A DNA stretch of 11,231 nucleotides, taken from NCBI GenBank assembly GCA_913054055.1, contig CAJXIT010000085.1, positions 1 to 11,231 of the forward strand, in the 5' to 3' direction. A model generated the notes under the pieces. The model searched no databases. It was given only the letters and a program-made list of their open reading frames with translations, and was not told where the DNA came from. This document shows, in pieces, positions 1 through 5,139 of the stretch. The position numbers were made by a program, and so were the translations under genes. The DNA is from an uncultured Thalassolituus sp. (lineage in GTDB: Bacteria; Pseudomonadota; Gammaproteobacteria; Pseudomonadales; Oceanobacteraceae). Numbering within the stretch: position 1 is the stretch's first letter; every line of letters begins with the position of its first letter.

Positions 1-42
1 GTAATCAGTAGGTCCCGAGTTCGACTCTTGGTGTCGGCACCA
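1..42 (+). tRNA. tRNA-Thr (anticodon UGU), 3' part only
   Basis: The first 42 bases are the 3' half of a tRNA cut by the window edge. The sequence starts inside the anticodon (bases 35-36, GT, then AA closing the loop). It continues with the 3' strand of the anticodon stem (TCAGT), the variable loop AGGTC, a T-arm CCGAG-TTCGACT-CTTGG, the acceptor strand TGTCGGC, discriminator A and an encoded CCA. From memory, the same stretch of gammaproteobacterial tRNA-Thr(UGU) is nearly identical (GTAATCAGTAGGTC, ending GTCGGCACCA). The isotype is therefore fairly secure even though the first anticodon base is outside the window. Confidence 0.88.
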
Positions 43-50
43 CTAATACT

Positions 51-86
51 AAAAAGCCCGTTTAGTGAAAACTAAACGGGCTTTTT
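51..86. terminator. Bidirectional intrinsic terminator (tRNA-Thr / globin)
   Basis: A perfect 16-bp inverted repeat (51-66 with 71-86) is closed by a GAAA tetraloop. The GC core is GCCCG/CGGGC, and the stem has A5 on one side and T5 on the other. It works as a rho-independent terminator on the plus strand after the tRNA and on the minus strand after the globin gene, which ends at 106. Confidence 0.92.
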
Positions 87-105
87 GCATCCTAGGGAAT
101 AGGTT

Positions 106-516
106 TTATACCGACATCATAATGTTGGAGATGTATTGCAGAACTTTTCTCCATGCTAAGGCGGTTTCTTCAGACCAGTGCTCAATGCATTGCTTTTCTA
201 AGCTATAAATCAGAGCATCGATGACAGCGTCATAATCTTTTTGTGTGGCCTTGAATGGCTTGTGCACCCTTCCAAGTTCTTCTAATGAATGTTTCAGCTT
301 GTGAATAAACATACACCCATTCACCACAATATTCAGGGTGTCCGCTATTTTCTTCTTTTGTCGGGTCATGTCGTCAGGGAATAAAGCCACCATGTCAGGA
401 TGGCGCTCAAATAACGTTTGATAAAACAAATGGGCGATGCCGATGGAGCCGGGCTCTATTCTGTTAAAACTATGCTGGATGAGCTCGGCCTCATGCCGAG
501 TAAGCGGGTTTTCCAT
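106..516 (-). CDS. Single-domain bacterial haemoglobin (Vitreoscilla/flavohaemoglobin-type globin)
   Basis: 136-aa haem protein, probably cytoplasmic, predicted to bind O2 or NO. The globin fold can be followed in order: B-helix with Tyr32 (FYQTLF, B10-like), CD corner Phe46 (ALFPDD, CD1), a distal Gln53 in the E region, proximal haem ligand His85 (F8, in LGRVHKPF), and an H-helix with Trp122 and Tyr128. These positions line up with the key residues of Vitreoscilla haemoglobin. There is no FAD/NAD reductase domain, so it is not a full flavohaemoglobin and would need a separate reductase. It lies 66 bp downstream of the MshEN gene on the same strand and ends at the shared terminator, so the two may be co-transcribed. 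No strong Shine-Dalgarno sequence precedes the ATG. The globin assignment is firm; whether it stores oxygen, detoxifies NO or acts as a sensor cannot be read from the sequence. Confidence 0.9.
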   Translation of the reverse strand: MENPLTRHEAELIQHSFNRIEPGSIGIAHLFYQTLFERHPDMVALFPDDMTRQKKKIADTLNIVVNGCMFIHKLKHSLEELGRVHKPFKATQKDYDAVIDALIYSLEKQCIEHWSEETALAWRKVLQYISNIMMSV

Positions 517-582
517 GAAAAGTGCGTCGCTAAACTTTAAGTCTTTAAAGCTTAGTATATCTACGACGGGGCGGCGAATAGG

Positions 583-1092
583 CTAGAAGCTAATGCTCAT
601 ATTGACTGTATATGTGTTACTTAAGGAGGTTAAGTTTAGCTTCACGGGAACGGTTTGAAGGCCGCTTTCTTGAATGCCGCCCTGAGATAAATACCAAACA
701 GCGGCGGTAGTGATCTCAATGAGGTCGAGCTTGGCCCCATTGGCGTTCTGATTAACAGAAAAATTATCGTAGGCATATTCATCAGCGTATTGTGCATCTG
801 CTACCTGAGTGTAACTGTATTCTGGTAGGTCTTCTATGCGATCTGGTTCAGCCTGGCACATACTGAAGGGGGCCATGAAAAAAGCGGCACACGCGGCATA
901 TAAACGAATGTAGTTCTGCTTTTTTAACGCACGGTTGATTTGACGTTGAGTCACATAACCCAATTCAATCAGGGCTTCTCCTAATTGCTGGTCATTCACT
1001 TTTTGGTAGCGCAAAGCCTCATCTAACTGCTCGGTGGCAATCAAATGCTTTTTTATTAAAAGGTCACCAAGACGATAAGGTTGTTGCGACAT
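583..1092 (-). CDS. MshEN-domain protein with membrane anchor and exported C-terminus
   Basis: 169-aa protein of unknown function. Residues 7-59 form a complete MshEN domain: two 24-residue motifs (7-30, beginning RLGDLL and ending Q; 36-59, beginning QLGEAL and ending Q) joined by a 5-residue spacer. This is the c-di-GMP-binding architecture known from the N-terminus of MshE/PilB/GspE ATPases. No ATPase follows. Instead comes a hydrophobic stretch (about 62-78) ending in a signal-peptidase-like site (CQA, 79-81), then an acidic, Tyr-rich segment (82-112) and a C-terminus with alternating hydrophobic residues ending in Phe. The likely topology is MshEN in the cytoplasm with the remainder outside the inner membrane. 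The first motif has His16 where Gly is usual. It is probably the first gene of a unit with the globin. Database labels such as 'pilus assembly protein' for similar proteins would rest on this domain only. Confidence 0.8.
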   Translation of the reverse strand: MSQQPYRLGDLLIKKHLIATEQLDEALRYQKVNDQQLGEALIELGYVTQRQINRALKKQNYIRLYAACAAFFMAPFSMCQAEPDRIEDLPEYSYTQVADAQYADEYAYDNFSVNQNANGAKLDLIEITTAAVWYLSQGGIQESGLQTVPVKLNLTSLSNTYTVNMSISF

Positions 1093-1385
1093 CTGAGACA
1101 GTCCGTTTCGTATTTTTATCTAATAAGAAGTGTGACACAAAGCTCAAAATAATTGTGATGGTGTCTAGACCCATGTGACATACAAGGTTTGTTCATATAT
1201 AACCTATGGGAATGAGTGACAAAAAGTATCTAGTGCTAGGTATGAATTTTTACTTTAAAAACAATAGGTTGAATGGCTTTTAATGGCCTTTTGCAGGGGC
1301 GTCAAAACAATGAATTACAAAAAACTACATGGTGAAAAGACGATCTTCTAAGCTGAAAAATACATGATAGAGATTAGGAAATAAC

Positions 1386-1718
1386 ATGAGTTGGATAACA
1401 GACCTATTGATTCAAGGGGCTGAATTTATTAAGCCCCATAACGGGCAATTAGCCGTGGCCTTTGTGGCCACATTGGTGGTCATCTATGGGGATGCCATTA
1501 ATCGCACTGTGAGAGTGTTTGTTAAACCTTACCCATTTGTCCTTCGTATCACAGCTTTTGTACTGCTCTGTACATTGGGTTACGGCACGGCAACGGTTTG
1601 GGGATCGGGCCAAGTAAAAAGTTTAATGCTGCAAGTACCAGACATCTATTTGCCCCTGGTGGTGCTGGCTGCATTCATCATATTGGGTGTATTAGCTGAG
1701 CGATATCACAAATCCTAG
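1386..1718 (+). CDS. DUF3392 family inner-membrane protein
   Basis: 110-aa integral membrane protein with three hydrophobic segments: about 20-36, 52-72 (ending GYGTATVW) and 84-104. It ends in the short charged tail LAERYHKS. The length, the early KPH motif, and the order ALVATLLV...FVLRxxxFVLLC..GYG.ATVW...LLAER match my memory of the DUF3392 family, whose function is unknown. The start is supported by AGGA at 1376-1379, six bases before the ATG. The next gene follows after 76 bp in the same direction, so a two-gene transcript with the nuclease is possible. The 293 bp upstream (1093-1385) separate it from the divergent MshEN gene and must hold promoters for both, but I see no hexamer pair there good enough to annotate. 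Confidence 0.8.
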   Translation: MSWITDLLIQGAEFIKPHNGQLAVAFVATLVVIYGDAINRTVRVFVKPYPFVLRITAFVLLCTLGYGTATVWGSGQVKSLMLQVPDIYLPLVVLAAFIILGVLAERYHKS

Positions 1719-1794
1719 GCCGATTGCCTCAAGACTCTGTTAGCGATAGGTCTTATACTTATGGCTAACAATTGCATTAAATAGAAAAATAATA

Positions 1795-2553
1795 ATGATC
1801 AAATCAATTAGCTTTTTACTTGCTCTGTTGGCATCTCAATGGGCATTTTCTTATGGGGATACCGGTCATAAAGCCGTGGCGGCCATGGCTTGGCAGCATC
1901 TCACGCCATATGCTAAACAAAATGTAGAGCGCATTTTGGGCTCAGGGCAAGACAAATTCATTAACGCGAGTGTTTGGGCTGATCACATTAAAAGTGATGA
2001 GCGCTTTAATTATTTAAAGCCCATGCATTATGTGAACCTTCCAAAAGCAGCCAGTCAATACAACCGAGCGCGAGACTGTAAAAAAGACAAGTGCATTGTT
2101 GAAGCCATCAAAACCTTTAGCAAGGTGGCTAAAACCGGCTCACGAAAAGAGCAGCGATTAGCCTTAAGAATGATCATCCATTTGATTGGAGACATTCATC
2201 AACCTTTACATGCGGGCTTAAAGGAAGATCGAGGCGGCAACTGGTACGAAGTAAAGTATGAAGACAGTACGGTCAGCCTACACAAACTTTGGGACCATCA
2301 ATTGGTGGCCCGTATTGCAGAAGACTGGCAAGGCATCAGTGCGACCATATTAAAGAACAGCATTGAAGTGCCAGTAAACAATCCTAAAACCTGGGCAGAA
2401 GAAAGCCATCAGTTGGCAGTAGAATTTGTTTACCAGACCAAAGAAAATCGAAAAGTGAAAGCAGAGTACCTTGAGAAAGCCGAAGACATTAGTAAGCAGC
2501 AGTTAGGTCGTGCAGCTTGGCGATTAGCTTGGTGGCTGAATAAACTTTGGTGA
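1795..2553 (+). CDS. Secreted S1/P1-family zinc nuclease
   Basis: 252-aa exported endonuclease predicted to cleave single-stranded DNA or RNA with a three-zinc centre. A signal peptide (1-19, hydrophobic core FLLALLASQWAF) probably ends before Tyr20. Using P1 nuclease as template, the zinc ligands fall in register: His25, Asp63 (WADHIK), His78 (MHYVNLP), His129 and Asp133 (HLIGDIHQPLH), His139, His163 and Asp167 (LHKLWD). The one exception is the first ligand: the family normally exposes an N-terminal Trp after cleavage, and here that place is Tyr20. A Cys95/Cys100 pair could form a disulphide. The length fits bacterial members. No clear Shine-Dalgarno sequence precedes the ATG, but in-frame stops lie upstream. 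A role in scavenging nucleotides or phosphate from external nucleic acid would suit the nearby phoBR genes, but that is inference. Confidence 0.88.
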   Translation: MIKSISFLLALLASQWAFSYGDTGHKAVAAMAWQHLTPYAKQNVERILGSGQDKFINASVWADHIKSDERFNYLKPMHYVNLPKAASQYNRARDCKKDKCIVEAIKTFSKVAKTGSRKEQRLALRMIIHLIGDIHQPLHAGLKEDRGGNWYEVKYEDSTVSLHKLWDHQLVARIAEDWQGISATILKNSIEVPVNNPKTWAEESHQLAVEFVYQTKENRKVKAEYLEKAEDISKQQLGRAAWRLAWWLNKLW

Positions 2554-2590
2554 GACGGGCATTGTTCTCAGGAAAGCGCAGTGAAACCCG

Positions 2591-2672
2591 AAAAGGGTAT
2601 AGGCTAAAGTGACAAGAGCAATCATTCTGAATGTTGCATGGCAAAGACCCTGAATGTATCAGACCTTCCAAT
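2591..2672 (-). repeat. Decayed duplicate of the 3' end of the CsrB-like RNA
   Basis: This stretch aligns over its whole length with 2729-2806, the 3' portion of the CsrB-like RNA. Shared blocks are AAAAGGG, AGGCTAAAGTGACA, CAATCAT.CTGA.TGTT, GCAAAG/CCAAAG and ACCTTCCAAT, in the same order and spacing with small indels. In this copy the CAGGATG loop has become CAGAATG and the T-run after CCC is shortened to TTTT. It therefore looks like a non-functional remnant of a tandem duplication. Confidence 0.7.
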
Positions 2673-2721
2673 TACCAGAAAAAGCTAACGAGATAAAACT
2701 TAGGGAAGTAAAGCAGAGTTA

Positions 2722-2951
2722 AAGCAAAAAAAGGGAAGAGGCTAAAGTGACAGGAACAATCATCCTGATTGTTTCCTGCCAAAGCACCCTAGGTCCACCT
2801 TCCAATAGCGGTCTATTCAATCCTTTGAACACTTCCGTGTTCCTCAATCATCCTGATTGATCATCCATTAGTGCTAAACTGTCATCCTGACCGTTTGTCC
2901 TTGCACATACTCAATCGTCCTGATTGTTGTCCTTCGTGTTCGTCCTGAACG
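2722..2951 (-). ncRNA. csrB: CsrB/RsmZ-family CsrA-sequestering small RNA
   Basis: Read on the minus strand, about 230 nt carry 14 GGA motifs and no credible reading frame. Exact CAGGATG occurs three times (around 2885, 2852 and 2764) and CAGGACG twice (around 2944 and 2919). Many sit in loops of small perfect hairpins: GTTC-AGGAC-GAAC, CAATC-AGGAC-GATTG, GTCA-GGA-TGAC, TCAATCA-GGA-TGATTGA, GAACAC-GGAA-GTGTTC and AACAATCA-GGA-TGATTGTT. This is the hallmark of CsrB/CsrC/RsmB/RsmZ RNAs, which bind many CsrA/RsmA dimers and relieve translational repression. The last hairpin is followed by a pyrimidine tract and T7 (2726-2732). A promoter and a distant GacA-type operator lie upstream. Both ends are estimates: the start from the -10 box, the end from the T-run. 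Whether it should be named csrB, csrC or rsmZ cannot be decided here. Confidence 0.87.
2726..2780 (-). terminator. Likely terminator of the CsrB-like RNA
   Basis: On the minus strand a 14-bp stem with one bulged A (GGCAGGAAACAATCA paired with TGATTGTTCCTGTC, loop GGA) spans about 2780-2749. It is followed by CACTTTAGCCTCTTCCC and then seven T residues at 2732-2726. The gap between stem and T-run is longer than in a classic intrinsic terminator, although outer bases (AGG upstream, CCT downstream) can extend the pairing towards the T-run. Confidence 0.55.
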
Positions 2952-2957
2952 AGTGCT

Positions 2958-2985
2958 ACTTTAGCAAATACCAGCCGTTTGTCTG
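2958..2985 (-). promoter_or_regulatory. Promoter of the CsrB-like RNA
   Basis: On the minus strand, CAGACA (2985-2980) and TAAAGT (2963-2958) are separated by 16 bp, and the -10 box is preceded by TGC, an extended -10. This places the transcription start near 2951, immediately before the first CAGGACG hairpin. The hexamers are only 4/6 matches, as expected for a promoter that needs an activator. Confidence 0.5.
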
Positions 2986-3245
2986 ATGGTGATGCAAGGA
3001 TATTAAGAGCACAAATAATGAACAAAAATTAATGGCCAGTAATAACAAGGGTTTCAGGCGGGACATTTGTTCTATTTTACTATCTCTGGCGCTTTGTTCA
3101 TGGCTTATCTCACATGGCTTGTAAGATATATCTTACAAGCCCTATGTCTTTGTGCTTACAGGCGATTTTTGGCTAATGAATAAAGAGGGATAGAATGGCC
3201 AGTACAGACTTATTGGCAGGTTAGGATTGGGTCTAATCTGTAAAA
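2964..3245. other. Long regulatory intergenic region between the CsrB-like RNA and the DUF2971 gene
   Basis: No convincing protein gene is seen. The stretch holds the GacA-type palindrome, an A/T-rich section around 3005-3055 that could allow bending between operator and promoter, and an 11-bp direct repeat AATGGCCAGTA (3031-3041 and 3194-3204). It also holds a 9-codon frame at 3195-3224 behind a strong AGAGGGA. The upstream signals of the DUF2971 gene must also lie here, but no clear hexamers could be assigned. Confidence 0.6.
3116..3141. promoter_or_regulatory. GacA/UvrY upstream activating site (perfect 26-bp palindrome)
   Basis: A perfect 13+13 bp palindrome contains TGTAAG at 3120-3125, ATATAT, and CTTACA at 3132-3137. 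This is an exact match to the GacA operator TGTAAG-N6-CTTACA that controls rsmY/rsmZ-type RNA genes in Pseudomonas. Its centre is about 177 bp upstream of the inferred start of the CsrB-like RNA, close to the far-upstream position known for those genes. A further half-site CTTACA lies at 3155-3160. It could also affect the plus-strand gene at 3246. Confidence 0.85.
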
Positions 3246-4046
3246 ATGTACACGTTTATTTCTTCAAAAGATATGGCAGGGCTGAAAAACTTAAGACTGA
3301 AGTTCCAGTCTGTGTTGTCGTTGAATGACCCATTCATAGCCAATAAAAAAGTGCACCGAAGTTATCAAGAAACTACCTTGTCAGAATCTGAATTTGAACA
3401 AGCTTTAATTAAGGTTTATGACAATTTAGACCCACATATTAAATCCATGGTGACATGGGAATATTATTTAGATCAGGCTAAGCAGAATAAAAAGAAAATA
3501 GAGCCCAGCCTTATTGCAGCTAAAGCACCGCCCAGCCCGCTACCCGATGCCTCACAATATGCAAAAGTGTGTTGTTTAAGACTGTTCCCAAACTTACAGC
3601 TAGACACGATATGGGAGCGGCATGGTGAGAACCATACCGGTCTGGCTATTGAACTGGATACGGAGCATGAATACTTTACAGGCAGTCGTTATGATGCTTT
3701 GCCGCAGATTTTTCAGGCTGTGCAATATGATGATTTACGGCCTCCATTCCCTAGTAAGCAAATGCCATTTCCGGCCGCATTTAGTCGTCCTGAGCACGCT
3801 GCTTATGAAAAGGAGTCTCGTTTGTTAAGGTTGTTACAGTCCCCGGATCAGAGCGAAGTGTTCAAAATACCTAAAGCCGTGATCAAAGCCATATACCTTG
3901 GTTTGAATTGCCCCACTGCATTAACCGAAGAAGTGGTTCAGCTTGTAAAACTGGACTTACAGTTTCGACATGTGAAGCTCAAACAGATGGCGGTGAGTGA
4001 AACCCACCTAAGGTTGCAGCCTCTGGATTTAGCCGATTATTTATAA
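3246..4046 (+). CDS. DUF2971 family protein
   Basis: 266-aa soluble protein of unknown function without signal peptide or membrane segments. It shows the usual DUF2971 signposts in order: an N-terminal segment ending in NDPF (27-30), a cysteine-containing strand (VCCLRLF, 108-114), IWERHGENHTGLAIELD (122-138; family pattern W..y...H.G..ie.d), a V.Y strand (159-161), YEKESR (187-192; family pattern yE.E.R), and a C-terminal PKAVIKAIYLGLNC (209-222). Residues 80-103 are Lys/Pro-rich and may be a loop. The start ATG has no good Shine-Dalgarno sequence; two in-frame stops lie shortly upstream, so the frame cannot extend far. It sits downstream of the GacA-type operator on the opposite side from the RNA gene. 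DUF2971 proteins are scattered among bacteria, often in accessory regions, and no activity can be assigned. Confidence 0.75.
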   Translation: MYTFISSKDMAGLKNLRLKFQSVLSLNDPFIANKKVHRSYQETTLSESEFEQALIKVYDNLDPHIKSMVTWEYYLDQAKQNKKKIEPSLIAAKAPPSPLPDASQYAKVCCLRLFPNLQLDTIWERHGENHTGLAIELDTEHEYFTGSRYDALPQIFQAVQYDDLRPPFPSKQMPFPAAFSRPEHAAYEKESRLLRLLQSPDQSEVFKIPKAVIKAIYLGLNCPTALTEEVVQLVKLDLQFRHVKLKQMAVSETHLRLQPLDLADYL

Positions 4047-4146
4047 ACATGAAACCCCGTGAGAACTATTTGCTTGGCAAGCTTTAGACCTGAATAGGTT
4101 GTGCTAGGCTAAATGAAGGAAGTAGTCAGGAGTAGCCAAGAAGGCG

Positions 4147-5055
4147 CTGAACATTTTAGTAGTGGATGATGCGACGTTTATCCGCGACCTGGTTAAAAAA
4201 GCCGTAAAAGCTCAGTTCCCTAATGCCAAGGTGGATGATGCAGCGGATGGTCTGAAAGCGCAAACCATGATGAAAAGTGGCACTTATCATGTGATTTTGT
4301 GTGATTGGGAAATGCCAAATATGAGCGGCTTAGAAGTTCTGCAATGGATGCGCAGTGATGAGCGCTATACCAAGATTCCGTTCATGATGATCACCAGCCG
4401 AAGTGAAAAAAGCCATATTGTGAAAGCCGTGGAAGCCGGTGTCAGTGACTACATTGGCAAGCCATTCAGTAATGAACAGCTAGGTACCAAGTTGGCTCGG
4501 CTCATTTACAAATTTTATAAAACCAGCCCTACTCAAACCGCACGTCAGGCACAACAAGCCTCAACGGATAATGCCAGTTTGTTAACGGGTGGCTCAGCGC
4601 CTGCTGCTGGCAATAAGCCTGCTTCGCCAGTGGGAGGTGGCAGCGCCAGTTTATTAGCTGGGAACTCTAAAACAGAGCAATTAGTTGATCCTAAGCCCAA
4701 TGCAAAACCCGCTTCACCAAAGAAGAAACCAAGTACTGGTGGATCGGTTGCTTTGGCCCATGTTAGAACAGCAGATGGGCAAGAATTACGCTGCATAGTG
4801 AAAGACATTAATTTGAATGAAATGATGCTAATTGTGAAGCGTGAAGAAGGGGTGCCAAGGCTATTTGATCAAGTTGTTGTGGATATCGTTAGCAAGGCCG
4901 AAGACATTGTGGCGCGGGTAAATTGCTTTGTCAGCGCCACCACATCCCCTGATAAACGCATTGATGGGGAGTTGTATAACATGATGGTACGCTACGACGA
5001 CGTAGACCCTGAAAAACTAGAAGCCCTGTCAAAATTTGTGGCTAAAGTACGCTAG
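4147..5055 (+). CDS. Response regulator: receiver domain, low-complexity linker, PilZ-like C-terminus
   Basis: Numbering from the GTG at 4162. Residues 1-118 are a receiver domain: acidic pair Asp2-Asp3, phosphoacceptor Asp48 (LCDWEMPNMSG), Thr78 (MMITSR) and Lys100 (GKPF). Residues 121-195 form a linker rich in Ala, Ser, Gly and Pro with internal repeats (ASLLTGGS and ASLLAGNS; NKPASP and AKPASP). Residues 196-297 have a beta-rich PilZ-like pattern (CIVKDINLNEMMLIV, then VVVDI...VARVNCF...MMVRY). The c-di-GMP signature (RxxxR, D/NxSxxG) is not intact. There is no DNA-binding domain. The start is unclear: the GTG lies inside the first beta-strand (NILVVDD), an in-frame TAG stands at 4123-4125, and no ATG lies between them. 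I chose CTG 4147, giving MNILVVDD; ATT 4153 is an alternative. AGGAG is at 4128-4132 and GAAGG at 4139-4143. The partner kinase is not in the window. Confidence 0.82.
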   Translation: MNILVVDDATFIRDLVKKAVKAQFPNAKVDDAADGLKAQTMMKSGTYHVILCDWEMPNMSGLEVLQWMRSDERYTKIPFMMITSRSEKSHIVKAVEAGVSDYIGKPFSNEQLGTKLARLIYKFYKTSPTQTARQAQQASTDNASLLTGGSAPAAGNKPASPVGGGSASLLAGNSKTEQLVDPKPNAKPASPKKKPSTGGSVALAHVRTADGQELRCIVKDINLNEMMLIVKREEGVPRLFDQVVVDIVSKAEDIVARVNCFVSATTSPDKRIDGELYNMMVRYDDVDPEKLEALSKFVAKVR

Positions 5056-5076
5056 TTCATTTTCTAAAATTAAATT

Positions 5077-5120
5077 TTACAAAATGTAATTTTTTGTAAG
5101 CCCTTTGATAATAAAGGGCT
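5077..5120. terminator. Possible terminator region between converging genes
   Basis: Two adjacent inverted repeats lie between the response regulator (plus strand) and phoR (minus strand). One is AT-rich: TTACAAAA at 5077-5084 with TTTTGTAA at 5092-5099. The other is GC-rich: AGCCCTTT at 5099-5106 with AAAGGGCT at 5113-5120. Neither has a classic T-run directly after the stem in either direction, so termination is likely from position rather than proven by form. Confidence 0.4.
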
Positions 5121-5139
5121 GCAGCAGAGGTGTTTGTGA

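Noticed and set aside
1145..1195. Repeated TGTGA words suggesting a CRP site between the MshEN and DUF3392 genes
   Set aside because: The words are direct rather than inverted, and no TCACA half-site occurs at the required spacing.
1310..1351. 13-codon frame (MNYKKLHGEKTIF) upstream of the DUF3392 gene
   Set aside because: Too short, without ribosome site or regulatory-peptide features; likely chance.
2489..2671. 60-codon open frame on the minus strand across the end of the nuclease gene
   Set aside because: It lies inside the nuclease gene and the decayed RNA repeat, has no ribosome site and no family-like features; the RNA explanation covers this stretch.
2750..2960. Series of short palindromes resembling a CRISPR array or REP-type repeats
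   Set aside because: Spacing and arm sequences vary and no constant repeat-spacer pattern exists; the constant part is the GGA loop on one strand, which fits a CsrB-type RNA instead.
3032..3124. 30-codon plus-strand frame encoding a basic then hydrophobic peptide (MASNNKGFRR...)
   Set aside because: No Shine-Dalgarno sequence, and it runs into the GacA-type palindrome; the hydrophobic character can arise by chance in AT-rich DNA.
3031..3204. 11-bp direct repeat AATGGCCAGTA flanking the palindrome, as target-site duplication of a mobile element
   Set aside because: No transposase or terminal inverted repeats between the copies; the enclosed DNA is explained as the regulatory region of the RNA gene.
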